The notes below the pieces were generated by a model. That model ran no database searches. It had not been told where the DNA came from and worked only from the letters and a program-made list of their open reading frames with translations. A DNA stretch of 64,000 bases from Spirochaetia bacterium (GTDB taxonomy: Bacteria > Spirochaetota > Spirochaetia > Treponematales > Treponemataceae): the NCBI GenBank assembly GCA_900767955.1, contig CAAGBC010000029.1, positions 1 to 64,000 on the forward strand, read 5' to 3'. Positions 53,891-62,337 of this stretch are shown piece by piece. Position 1 is the stretch's first letter. Every line of letters begins with the position of its first letter. The position numbers were made by a program, and so were the translations under genes.

Positions 53891-54150
53891 CCACACGGAT
53901 TTGTTCGTAGCTAACGCTCCTCACTTCTATTTTTTTTTTCTGAAGTGAGCGGGTTCTTAGGGTAGCACCCTAAGCCGTGCCCAAGGAGGAAGGGGTTTAA
54001 GGGGAAGGAAACTGCGGGCTTCGGACTCTGAGCCGGTTCCTTCCCCTTAGTGAAGTGATAATAATTTTTATAAAAAAAATAAAAACAAAGAAGAAATAAA
54101 AAAATGAAATAAATCAAACATTGTTTGAAAAAAAATACACGTTTGAAAAA
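53891..54150 (+). repeat. Modular intergenic repeat, copy 3
   Basis: Module A is at 53891. Hairpin B is CTTAGGGT-agc-ACCCTAAG (53956-53974) and hairpin C is AAGGGGAAGGAA/TTCCTTCCCCTT (53999-54048) with the constant loop. The AT tail ends with the E hairpin TCAAAC-att-GTTTGA. Hairpin B again differs from the other copies by paired changes. Confidence 0.85.
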
Positions 54151-54164
54151 AATAGGAGTTATAT

Positions 54165-55529
54165 ATGAAATCAAAAATTAATTCATCAATCTTTTATCAC
54201 ATTTATCCAATTGGAATGTGTGGAGTTCCGAAGAAAAATGATTTTTGTTCCCCAAGTGGAAACGCAATTAATCGTTTGAGTGGAGAATTGGAAAAAATTA
54301 AAAACCTTGGTGCAAACGCAATTTACATTGGGCCTTTGTTTGAATCATCAAGCCACGGTTATGATACAGTTGATTATTATTTTGTTGATAGACGCTTGGG
54401 AAATAATGAAGATTTTAAGAATTTTGTAAAAAGTTGCCACAATTTGGGAATTAGCGTAATTGTTGATGCTGTTTTTAATCACACGGGAAGAGATTTTTTT
54501 GCGTTTAAAGATATTCAGCAAAATGGTTGGAATTCCAAATATAAAGATTGGTACAAAAATATTCGTTTTGATGAAAAAAGCCCATACGGAGATAATTTTT
54601 CCTATGAAGGATGGGCAGGTTGTATGGATTTAGTAAAACTCAATGTTGATAATAATGAAGTAAAACAGCATATCTTTGGCGCAGTGGAAAAATGGATTAC
54701 TGAATTTGAAATAGACGGTTTGCGACTTGATGCAGCAGATGTTTTGACTGGTAGCTTTATGGAAGAATTGCATAATTTCTGTTATTCCAAAAAACAAGAT
54801 TTTTGGCTTATGGGCGAAGTTGTTCACGGGGATTATAATAATTGGGCAAAAAGTGGGCGCTTGGATTCAGTAACAAATTACGAATTATACAAAGGAATGT
54901 GGTCAAGTTTTAATGATAAAAACTTTTTTGAAGTTGCGTATAGTTTAAATCGTCAGTTTGGTGATGGTGGAATTTACAAATATGCTCCGTTGTATAATTT
55001 TTTAGATAATCACGATGTTAATAGAATTGCTTCTGTTGTAAAAGATTCAAAGTTCCTAATTCCTTTGTATGCGATGTTGTTTACAGTTCCAGGAGTTCCT
55101 TCTATTTATTACGGAAGCGAATGGGGAATTCGTGGAATGCGCAATAATTATGGTGATTATGAATTACGCCCAGCGGTTTATCCTTTTGCGGAAAATTTGG
55201 CAGATTGGGCTATTCCTCATATTGATGGAGGAAGTTTGGAAAACGCCATAAGAGATTTTGCTCGCATCAAAAAGGAAAACGCACCTTTGCAATACGGAAA
55301 TTACAAACAACTTGTTGTTAAAAATATGCAATTTGCATTTATGCGTTGTGCCGACGGGGAAGATATTATCGTTGCTTTTAATTGTGATAATGTTTCAGCT
55401 CAAATGCGTATTGAAGGAATTTGTTGTGCTGCGTGGAAAGATTTAATTTCTGGGGAAGAATTTTCCAGTGAAGATATGAAACACTTGAAAATAAAAGAAT
55501 ACGGATTCAGGATTTTGCGCAAAGTGTAA
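54165..55529 (+). CDS. Cytoplasmic alpha-amylase-family (GH13) glycosidase
   Basis: The 454-residue protein has no signal peptide and so acts on imported maltodextrins. GH13 motifs are VIVDAVFNHTGRDF near residue 102, the nucleophile in DGLRLDAADVL near residue 185, the acid/base Glu in WLMGEVVHGD near residue 224, and FLDNHDVNRIASV near residue 284. A short C-terminal beta domain ends it. The beginning FYHIYPIGMCGVPKKND resembles neopullulanase or cyclomaltodextrinase types, but the N-terminal domain of those is missing. TAGGAG sets the start. It may be controlled by the TetR protein encoded upstream. Confidence 0.9.
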   Translation: MKSKINSSIFYHIYPIGMCGVPKKNDFCSPSGNAINRLSGELEKIKNLGANAIYIGPLFESSSHGYDTVDYYFVDRRLGNNEDFKNFVKSCHNLGISVIVDAVFNHTGRDFFAFKDIQQNGWNSKYKDWYKNIRFDEKSPYGDNFSYEGWAGCMDLVKLNVDNNEVKQHIFGAVEKWITEFEIDGLRLDAADVLTGSFMEELHNFCYSKKQDFWLMGEVVHGDYNNWAKSGRLDSVTNYELYKGMWSSFNDKNFFEVAYSLNRQFGDGGIYKYAPLYNFLDNHDVNRIASVVKDSKFLIPLYAMLFTVPGVPSIYYGSEWGIRGMRNNYGDYELRPAVYPFAENLADWAIPHIDGGSLENAIRDFARIKKENAPLQYGNYKQLVVKNMQFAFMRCADGEDIIVAFNCDNVSAQMRIEGICCAAWKDLISGEEFSSEDMKHLKIKEYGFRILRKV

Positions 55530-55654
55530 AGTTTTTGAGATCACAGGAAATTTGGTATGGCAAGTTCATCTCGTTGAAAGTTTGTTACTAATTTTTTTCA
55601 ATCACAAGTTTAATGACAGGTTTGTAAACTAGTGGTATCCTAAATAAAGGAGGA

Positions 55655-55711
55655 ATGGTAAAAACTAATTTAAAATCAATTCTGAGTTTTTATCAAAAGA
55701 ATTCAAAATGA
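55655..55711 (+). CDS. Possible 18-residue upstream peptide coupled to the next gene
   Basis: The frame reads MVKTNLKSILSFYQKNSK. A perfect AAAGGAGG (55646-55653) stands directly before the ATG, with only one base between, which is closer than usual. The stop overlaps the next start as ATGA. The following gene has no ribosome site of its own, so translation of this frame could deliver ribosomes to it. It could also be noise. Confidence 0.35.
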   Translation: MVKTNLKSILSFYQKNSK

Positions 55712-56568
55712 AAACTACAAAAGAATTTCCTGCTACTCACTCAATGAGTACACAATGGTTTGTTGCTGATGAAGAAGGTAATATCGCGTTATTTGATTTT
55801 GATGAAAATGGACCTGTTCCTGTGAATATTCCTTCTGAAAATAATTCAAATTTAATGACTGTCGAAGAAGATTTAGGTGCAAAAGATGAAAATTCCATCG
55901 AGTATTTTGAATTAACAGATGAACAAGTGGAAGAATTGATGTTAAATGCTGTTTCTCCTTCAGAGTATGATATTGAAAATGATTATGACCTTTTTGTTCA
56001 AGTTGATGAAGCAAATAAAAACGAATTTCTTGAAGTTTTTTCTGATAGCATAGAATATTGTTTATCACATAAACACGGCATATATTTTTTGTGGTCATTA
56101 TTCGGTTATTCTGAACCAGACTTAACTAAAAAACGGCGATTAGAAACTTTCTATAAAACAGTTAAACGAGTTGTTCATATTTATATTGATTCTGTATTTG
56201 AAGAAGATTTTTCTGGAGAAGATAAAAACTGGACATTACCATTTTATTGTTATAAACAACCGTACTGGTCTTATTCTGAACTAGCAAAAAGAACAAATGT
56301 TCCAAAATTCCCATTTAAAGAGGAACAAATTCCAGAAAATCAACGACATAAATTGCTTCGTGTTCCATTGAAATTTTCTGAATGTACAGGTTTTCAAATT
56401 GCGCAATATGTTATTTGTCATTGGCATATGGGAAGCGATTCTATAGAGTTTGAAGATAGAGTTTATACAAAATTTCCTAAAACTGGTGGTGGATTTTGTT
56501 ACATTCTTGATTATCAAAATGAACAGCAAGATGGAAAAACTCCAATTGTTCTAGATGCGGAAGAATAA
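55708..56568 (+). CDS. Hypothetical protein paired with a radical SAM enzyme
   Basis: The 286-residue protein is acidic and cytoplasmic. Near the N-terminus it has STQWFVADEEGNIALFDFDENGPVP, a module seen at the head of various uncharacterised bacterial proteins. The rest is helical with many aromatic and charged residues, with one clear Trp/Cys cluster (FQIAQYVICHWHMGSDSIEFEDRVY). I cannot name a family. It is separated by two bases from the radical SAM gene that follows and is likely its partner. Its start relies on coupling to a tiny upstream frame. Confidence 0.7.
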   Translation: MKTTKEFPATHSMSTQWFVADEEGNIALFDFDENGPVPVNIPSENNSNLMTVEEDLGAKDENSIEYFELTDEQVEELMLNAVSPSEYDIENDYDLFVQVDEANKNEFLEVFSDSIEYCLSHKHGIYFLWSLFGYSEPDLTKKRRLETFYKTVKRVVHIYIDSVFEEDFSGEDKNWTLPFYCYKQPYWSYSELAKRTNVPKFPFKEEQIPENQRHKLLRVPLKFSECTGFQIAQYVICHWHMGSDSIEFEDRVYTKFPKTGGGFCYILDYQNEQQDGKTPIVLDAEE

Positions 56569-56570
56569 AT

Positions 56571-57314
56571 ATGATTGACCGAATATCAATAGATTTAAGT
56601 AATTTTTGTTCCAAGCAATGTGACTTTTGTTATAATCACTCCTCCAAAGAAGGCAATGTAATTTGGAAAGTGGAAGAACTAGTTCCATTTATTCTTGATT
56701 TGCATAAACATGGAATTGATGCTGTTTCCTTTGGCGGAGGAGAACCTTTTGAGTTTGATGGAATATTCGAATTGATTTCGAATTTAATGGATGAAATGTA
56801 TGTTTCCGTTACTTCTAATGGACTTCCGTTAGAAAATGAAGAGTGTTTTTCAAAATTGATGAAAAATAAGCCTGATAAAATTCACATTACAATTCATCAT
56901 CCTGAAAACAAAAATGAAGTTGACCGCGTAATAAAAATGGTAAATAAAATTGCCAGTGAAAAAATAAAATCGGGAGTGAATTTGCTTGTTTCAGATTTTA
57001 ACACAGATGAAGCAAAAAGCGTTTACTTACGATTATTGGAAAATGGAATCACTGCGGACAGAATCATTTTAATTCCACGAAGATTTTCTCATTCACCAAC
57101 TGCAAAACAACTTTCAGAAATTGCTTGTGGTAAACCATTTCAATCTCCATCTTGTTTAACAGGATGCAAACAGCCTACAGAATTTTGTTCTGTTTCCTGG
57201 GATAAAAAAGTTAATTGGTGTAGCTATGCCAAAGGAAAACAACCAATAAAAGAATTATCATACAAAGGTTTGATGGATGCTTTGAATCAAGTTGAATTTG
57301 AATGTTGCAATTGA
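56571..57314 (+). CDS. Compact radical SAM protein
   Basis: The 247-residue protein carries the cluster motif CSKQCDFC (Cys13, Cys17, Cys20), then SFGGGEPFEF near residue 50, the usual SAM-binding GGEP. The C-terminal 55 residues hold several more cysteines (SPSCLTGCKQPTEFC, WCSY, FECC), enough for an auxiliary cluster. That pattern is common in peptide-modifying (RiPP) enzymes and in cofactor-building ones. No obvious precursor peptide lies nearby, except possibly the 18-residue frame upstream. It forms a two-gene unit with the preceding protein. Confidence 0.82.
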   Translation: MIDRISIDLSNFCSKQCDFCYNHSSKEGNVIWKVEELVPFILDLHKHGIDAVSFGGGEPFEFDGIFELISNLMDEMYVSVTSNGLPLENEECFSKLMKNKPDKIHITIHHPENKNEVDRVIKMVNKIASEKIKSGVNLLVSDFNTDEAKSVYLRLLENGITADRIILIPRRFSHSPTAKQLSEIACGKPFQSPSCLTGCKQPTEFCSVSWDKKVNWCSYAKGKQPIKELSYKGLMDALNQVEFECCN

Positions 57315-57378
57315 AAACTTTCTGTTGAAAGATAAAATAGAAAAGATTTTGCTTCGTTGTTTAAGATAGAGGATTTGT

Positions 57379-57606
57379 TCAAAAGTCAATCAGTTCATTA
57401 AGTTTTAGAATCTCAAAATTATTTGCGTCCATGCAGACATTTATATAATTTTTTGAATTTACTTTTTTCTTTGGAAATGATTTGTTGTATTCACTTAGGA
57501 AAAAGTCTTCTGTTACAAATCTGTTGTGTATATGTCCGTGAATATTGATAAAATTACTTCCTTGTGGAATAAAAACTGGTTCATGAGAAAAAATAATTGT
57601 GTGTAA
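57379..57606 (-). pseudogene. Remnant of a metallophosphoesterase gene (C-terminal part)
   Basis: On the minus strand about 75 codons read HTIIFSHEPVFIPQG, then NFINIHGHIHNRFVTEDF, ending LNELIDF and a stop. SHEP and HGHIH are the metal-binding motifs at the C-terminal half of calcineurin-like phosphoesterases. There is no start codon, an in-frame stop lies just upstream, and the N-terminal motifs (DxH, GDxxD) are missing. This is a truncated leftover, in a 420-base region that otherwise has no gene. Confidence 0.7.
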
Positions 57607-57738
57607 TTAAACTTATTGTTTAAAGCGATGGAGATTTTTATTGTGTGGGGAAGGAAAGTCTGAGACGCCTTCATTTATTGACAAATAATGTTCAGAAATT
57701 TACAGTAATGTATTATGGCTCATATATTTGAGGAATTT

Positions 57739-58638
57739 ATGAAAAAAGCGTTTTATATAATTTGTTTGTTTTTTATTTCTACATTATTTGCAGAAGAATT
57801 TTGTAATGGTGAATTTTGGTATGAAATTAACAAAAATGATGAAGTAATTATTTTTGAATATATGTCAAAAAAGGGGTTTGTTCAAATTCCTAGTGAAATT
57901 GATGGAAAAAAAGTTAAAGGTATTAGAAATACAACATTTGAAAGAACAAATTTTATTTCCTCTGTAACAATTCCTGATTCTGTAGAATTGATAGAATCTG
58001 GTGTATTTATGCGATGTAATGCTTTGATAGGTGTAACTGTATCTGATAGAAATGAAAATTTTGAAATTGTAGATGATGTGTTATATAACAAAAAAGAAAA
58101 ATCTGTAGTTTCTTGTTTTTCAACAAATGCAAATATTGTTATTCCTTATGGTATAGAAAGAATTGGAAATAAGGCTTTTGCATATTGTGATTCTCTTGTT
58201 TCTTTAACAATTCCTGATACAGTAGTGGAAATTGGCGATGAAGCTTTTGTTTTTTGTAAAGCAATTTCTGTGATTAATATTCCTAATTTTATTAATAAAA
58301 TTGGTGCATTTGCTTTTAATCATTGTAAATCTTTAAAAACATTAACAATGCCCAATACTGTAAATGAAATTGGAGATGGAGTATTTGCGGGATGTTCATT
58401 ATTAAAAAATGTTGATTTTTCTGAAGATAATGAAAATTTTGTGATAATAGATAATATTTTGTATAATAAAACTGAAAGAACTGTAGTTTCTTGTTTTTCA
58501 GATAAAAAAAATATTGTTATACCTGCTGGAATTGAAAGGATTTGTAAAAAGGCTTTTGCATATTGTGATTCTATTTATTCTGTAAGTATTCCAAATTCTG
58601 TGAAATTAATAGATGATTCAGCTTTTTTTTCAATGTAA
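57739..58638 (+). CDS. BspA-type leucine-rich repeat surface protein (frameshifted)
   Basis: The signal peptide is about residues 1-18 (ending TLFAEE). Repeats of the LRR_5/BspA type follow (SSVTIPDSVELIESGVFMRC, SLTIPDTVVEIGDEAFVFC), and a seeming duplication of a DNILYNKTERTVVSCFS spacer is present. Such proteins are exported and often bind host or fibre surfaces. The frame stops early at 58638. A T8 run at 58623-58630 followed by CAATGT shows that one T less would continue the repeat into the frame at 58639-58882. GAGGAA before the ATG at 57739 sets the start. Confidence 0.82.
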   Translation: MKKAFYIICLFFISTLFAEEFCNGEFWYEINKNDEVIIFEYMSKKGFVQIPSEIDGKKVKGIRNTTFERTNFISSVTIPDSVELIESGVFMRCNALIGVTVSDRNENFEIVDDVLYNKKEKSVVSCFSTNANIVIPYGIERIGNKAFAYCDSLVSLTIPDTVVEIGDEAFVFCKAISVINIPNFINKIGAFAFNHCKSLKTLTMPNTVNEIGDGVFAGCSLLKNVDFSEDNENFVIIDNILYNKTERTVVSCFSDKKNIVIPAGIERICKKAFAYCDSIYSVSIPNSVKLIDDSAFFSM

Positions 58639-58882
58639 ATCTCTTGTTGCTGTGAAAATTCCTTATTCTGTTACAAAACTTGGTGATGAAGCATTTGCAA
58701 GTTGTAAATTACTTTCTTCAATATATGTGCCTGATTCTGTGATAACTATTGGAAAAAATGTTTTTAATGATTACAATTTGAAATTTTTCGTAGTTCATTG
58801 TGGGTTAGAAAGTTGTGCTGAACAATATTGCAAAAAAAATAATATAAAATATTCTATTGTTCCAAATTGGTTAAAAAAATAG
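58613..58882 (+). pseudogene. C-terminal remainder of the frameshifted LRR gene
   Basis: The frame continues the upstream LRR gene: QCKSLVAVKIPYSVTKLGDEAFASC follows directly after the T8 run. It ends NNIKYSIVPNWLKK, matching the end of the intact paralog (NNIKYSITPEWLK). It has no start signal of its own. Either the gene is inactivated, or the T run toggles it on and off. Confidence 0.75.
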
Positions 58883-58912
58883 TGTTAAATAGATATTACT
58901 GTGGAGGAATTT

Positions 58913-60046
58913 ATGAAAAAAGCATTGTATATAATTTGTTTATTTTTTGTTTCCGTGTTGTTTGCTGAAGAATTTTCTTATGGAGATTTTTTATATAAAA
59001 TTAATGAAAATGATGAAGTAATTCTTACTAAATGCAAGATAACAAATGGTTTTGTTCAAATTCCCAGTGAAATTAATGGAAAGAAAGTAACAACTATAGA
59101 AAATGATATATTCAAGTATGGTAATTATATTTCTTCTATTGAAATTCCTGATTCTGTAGAAAAAATTTATTCAGGTGTTTTTAGAACCTGTCAATCTTTG
59201 GTTAGTGTAACGCTGTCAGAAAATAATGAAAATTTTGCAATAATAGATAATATTTTATATAACAAAAAAGAAAAATCTGTAGTTTCTTGTTTTTCAACAA
59301 AGGCAAATATTGTTATTCCTTATGGTATAGAAAAAATTGGAAATATGGCTTTTTCAAAATGTGAAGCCATTCTTTCTGTAAATATTCCAGATACGGTAAC
59401 TGAAATTTTGCCTGCAGCATTTTCTAATTGTAGTAAACTGATTACAATTAATATTCCAGACTCTGTAAAAAAAATTGGAGAGGGAGTTTTTTGGGGATGT
59501 ACTTCATTAGAAGAAATTTCTATTTCTAATAGTGTGGAAGTAATAGGGAATGGAGTATTTGCGGGATGTGATTCATTAAAAAATGTAAACATACCCGAAG
59601 ATAATGAAAAATATGTTGTACTAGATAATATTTTGTACAATAAAAAAGAAAAATCGCTTTTGTCATGTTTTTCTCGTAAAAAAAACATTGTTATTCCCTA
59701 TGGAATTGAAAAAATTGAAAGACGTGCTTTTGAATATTGTACATCGATTAGTGGAGTTGATATTCCTAGTTCTGTTAAAATAATTGGAGATATGTCTTTT
59801 TTTGGTTGTTATTCTCTTTCTGCTATAGCAATTCCAGATTCTGTGGAACTGATTGAATCTTGGGCTTTTGGACTATGTAAAGCACTTGCCTCTTTTTATG
59901 TTTATCATTCTGTTCCATGTATAGAAGAAAAAATTTTCTTAGATAACGATTATGTCGTAGTTCATTGTAACGAAGGAACTTCTGTTGAAAAATATTGCCA
60001 AGAAAATAATATAAAATATTCTATTACTCCTGAATGGTTAAAGTAA
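58913..60046 (+). CDS. BspA-type leucine-rich repeat surface protein, intact paralog
   Basis: The 377-residue protein has a signal peptide (about residues 1-18) and LRR_5 repeats of about 23 residues (ISSIEIPDSVEKIYSGVFRTC, LVSVTLSENNENFAIIDNIL, AILSVNIPDTVTEILPAAFSNC). An ending EKYCQENNIKYSITPEWLK is shared with the frameshifted neighbour. GGAGGAA just before the ATG sets the start. It arose by tandem duplication with the gene upstream; the signal peptide and the first 100 residues are close to identical in pattern. Confidence 0.85.
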   Translation: MKKALYIICLFFVSVLFAEEFSYGDFLYKINENDEVILTKCKITNGFVQIPSEINGKKVTTIENDIFKYGNYISSIEIPDSVEKIYSGVFRTCQSLVSVTLSENNENFAIIDNILYNKKEKSVVSCFSTKANIVIPYGIEKIGNMAFSKCEAILSVNIPDTVTEILPAAFSNCSKLITINIPDSVKKIGEGVFWGCTSLEEISISNSVEVIGNGVFAGCDSLKNVNIPEDNEKYVVLDNILYNKKEKSLLSCFSRKKNIVIPYGIEKIERRAFEYCTSISGVDIPSSVKIIGDMSFFGCYSLSAIAIPDSVELIESWAFGLCKALASFYVYHSVPCIEEKIFLDNDYVVVHCNEGTSVEKYCQENNIKYSITPEWLK

Positions 60047-60137
60047 AATGCGTAAAGAAAAAGAATAACAATAAATAATGAATTGCGATAACTTTGCATA
60101 GTGGTAGAAAGTTATTTCTCAAAACTGTTCTTTTTAC

Positions 60138-61046
60138 TTATTCTTCATCTTTTTCTTGTGAAGATTCAGTTGTTTTTGTTTCTTCTTTTACTTCTTCTTG
60201 CGCTTGTTCACTTTTTAATTTTTCTACATAGGATTTTTTTAGGAAGTCGTAGGCGTTGATTTTTGTTAATGACATATAAGGTGTTATCCAAAGTAGTGCG
60301 ATTCCGAATGTGACAAAAGCTAATAAAATCCAGCCGATAAATGATAAATCTAAAATGAATAAATCTTTTTTGTAGCCTTTTGTGATTTTTGAACTTAAGT
60401 CTAATGCTTTTTTTGAAGAAACACTGTTGTTGTCAGCGATTATGTTCATCATTTGTGAATATTGATAATTTTTTACGATTAAGATTATAAAGCATGGAAT
60501 GTATGAAACAAAAGTTGCAATTTGTGCAATTGTAAATACAAGCTGTTCAGAAGTTTCTTTTGGCAAGAGTGAAGTAATGATTAGTGAAATTATTAAAACT
60601 GGCAAAGATGCCAACATTGACCAAAAGTAAAGATACATACTTCTTACCAATGCGGCACTGATTCCTTTTAGCCACAAGGAAAAACTTGAAACAAAATCAG
60701 AAAATTTTACTTTATCTGAAGTTTTGAATATTTTAAAATGCAAAGATAAATTTGCGATGTTCAAAGTGGAAGTGATTGCTATAATTAATAACATTAAAGG
60801 AAACATCATTCCGTAAGTTTTTATTAATTCAGCTTCAGTAGGAACAGTTCCTGCAGTAGTTGTGCTTGCTAAAATTAAATAGTATGGAATATAAATCAAT
60901 GATGTGATTAAAAATGAAAATAACAACGCAAGTGCTGGAATTTTTTTTCTATCTTTTAATTGCGCCTTTGCATTTTCCTTAAATTTCTTTCTATTAAATG
61001 AAGTGATTTCTTGAGTTTCAACAATTTCGTTTTCTGTGTGTTCCAT
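60138..61046 (-). CDS. DUF975-like multi-pass membrane protein
   Basis: The 302-residue protein has about six membrane spans, an N-terminal cytoplasmic part (NRKKFKENAKAQLKDRKKIPALAL) and a charged Glu/Lys/Thr-rich tail (EEVKEETKTTESSQEKDEE). The basic start followed by an early span, and the ALDLSSKITKGYKKDLFILDLSFIGW block, are those of DUF975 proteins. Their function is unknown. AAAGGAATTATT before the ATG at 61046 decides the start. Confidence 0.7.
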   Translation of the reverse strand: MEHTENEIVETQEITSFNRKKFKENAKAQLKDRKKIPALALLFSFLITSLIYIPYYLILASTTTAGTVPTEAELIKTYGMMFPLMLLIIAITSTLNIANLSLHFKIFKTSDKVKFSDFVSSFSLWLKGISAALVRSMYLYFWSMLASLPVLIISLIITSLLPKETSEQLVFTIAQIATFVSYIPCFIILIVKNYQYSQMMNIIADNNSVSSKKALDLSSKITKGYKKDLFILDLSFIGWILLAFVTFGIALLWITPYMSLTKINAYDFLKKSYVEKLKSEQAQEEVKEETKTTESSQEKDEE

Positions 61047-61254
61047 AATAATTCCTTTAATTGCCATTATAATAACAATCTTTTTGCAAAAATACTATGT
61101 TTTTTTTATAAACGAAGGATGATTTTTTTTTTGATATTGGGGAATGTATTGGAATGCAAAAAAAACAAAGAATAAATAAGTAAGTGAAAGATTTATCTTG
61201 GTACAGTAAAATCTTCATTCTTCATCTATTTTTTTTACATGTAATTGTTAAAGA

Positions 61255-61572
61255 TTATATTTCTTCTAAAGCTTTATTAACGACATCTTTTACTTTTGAG
61301 ATAATTTGGCTTGTGATTATTTCATATGTGTTTTTTATATTATCATTTTCGTGTACAGAAGGGATAAAAAGTTCATGAACATCAACATTAAGTGCATTTG
61401 AAAGTTTTACAAGAGTTCCTTTTGTAAGCCAACGTCGTCGTCCTTCAATATCGTTCATCATTTGTCGTGAAATGTTTGCTTTATCAGCTAGTTTTTCTTG
61501 AGATAATCCTTGTTTTCTGCGTAATGAACGAATATTATTAATAACTCTTGTTTGTAATTCATCTTCTGTCAT
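61255..61572 (-). CDS. XRE-family regulator
   Basis: The 105-residue protein is mostly a helix-turn-helix domain: IRSLRRKQGLSQEKLADKANISRQMMNDIEGRRRWLTKGTLVKLSNALNVDVHELFIP. A short helical end (IISKVKDVVNKALEEI) follows. It is divergent from the membrane-protein gene at 61725. TATGTTATA occurs just before this gene's start (reverse strand) and again on the -10 box of the neighbour, a shared site that the protein may bind. Confidence 0.82.
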   Translation of the reverse strand: MTEDELQTRVINNIRSLRRKQGLSQEKLADKANISRQMMNDIEGRRRWLTKGTLVKLSNALNVDVHELFIPSVHENDNIKNTYEIITSQIISKVKDVVNKALEEI

Positions 61573-61628
61573 ATATATATAACATAATGCAAGTTATTGT
61601 TGAAAAAATACTAGCAAAATAGCGACAA

Positions 61629-61639
61629 TATGTTATAAT
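61629..61639 (+). promoter_or_regulatory. -10 box overlapping a TATGTTATA motif
   Basis: TATGTTATA (61629-61637) overlaps TATAAT (61634-61639), the likely -10 for the gene at 61725. The inverted copy lies at 61578-61586 in front of the XRE gene. The -35 is weak. Confidence 0.45.
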
Positions 61640-61724
61640 ATGTAAACAAAGAGCAAGTGAAAAATAGTATTTACATTGCAATTTTATAAAAAGTCGACGG
61701 ACATAAAACGAAAAGGAGTAAAAT

Positions 61725-62231
61725 ATGGCACTGAAAGAATTTAAGAGTATAACAGTAGAACCTGGAACAGAAGACTCTGAAATTCGCTTATGGCAAACTT
61801 TTGGATGGGATTTAGTTGGCGCACCTCAAGAAGTTAGAACTTCGGATAGTCAAATAAAAACTGGGGCGGATGATAATTATGATTATTATAAAACAATAGC
61901 AGGTGTGCATTATATTAAGTTATCGTTTGAAAGAAATCCAGAGCGAAAAAATTGTGAGGAATTGAAATCGCTGGAAAGTCAGTATTACGAATTAGATGAT
62001 CCTTGTTGTCCATTACAACCAAAATTTATGCCATTTTTATGGTTAATATTGGTTGTTGGAGGTCTTTTTTTATGTTTCATACCTGGAATAATATTCTTTG
62101 TACTACGTATTGTGTCTTATCGTAAGCAAATAAAAAAATGGAATGAAGATTATTCAAAATATCAACAGGATTTAAGTGCTATAAAGGCTCAAAGGGATGA
62201 AATTTTAGCGAAAGCAGAAGTACTTGTGTAA
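61725..62231 (+). CDS. Small membrane protein, unknown function
   Basis: The 168-residue protein has an N-terminal soluble part (residues 1-100) with FKSITVEPGTEDSEIRLWQTFGWDLVG and YYKTIAGVHYIKLSFERNP, resembling small stress- or prophage-linked proteins. A hydrophobic stretch (about residues 104-130, FMPFLWLILVVGGLFLCFIPG) follows, and a helical coiled tail (KWNEDYSKYQQDLSAIKAQRDEIL) ends it. I do not recognise the family. AAAAGGAG is the ribosome site. It is divergent from, and probably regulated by, the XRE gene. Confidence 0.7.
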   Translation: MALKEFKSITVEPGTEDSEIRLWQTFGWDLVGAPQEVRTSDSQIKTGADDNYDYYKTIAGVHYIKLSFERNPERKNCEELKSLESQYYELDDPCCPLQPKFMPFLWLILVVGGLFLCFIPGIIFFVLRIVSYRKQIKKWNEDYSKYQQDLSAIKAQRDEILAKAEVLV

Positions 62232-62285
62232 AATGAAAGGAAAATTTACTAGATACAAGTAAAAAGTTATACAAGAAAATTTGTT

Positions 62286-62317
62286 AAAAAGGAGTCGTTA
62301 CGACTCCTTTTTTTTAT
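62286..62317 (+). terminator. Intrinsic terminator
   Basis: AAAAGGAGTCGT and ACGACTCCTTTT form a 12-base-pair stem with a minimal loop and a T run. Confidence 0.9.
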
Positions 62318-62337
62318 AGTACATAAAGTATCTTTTT

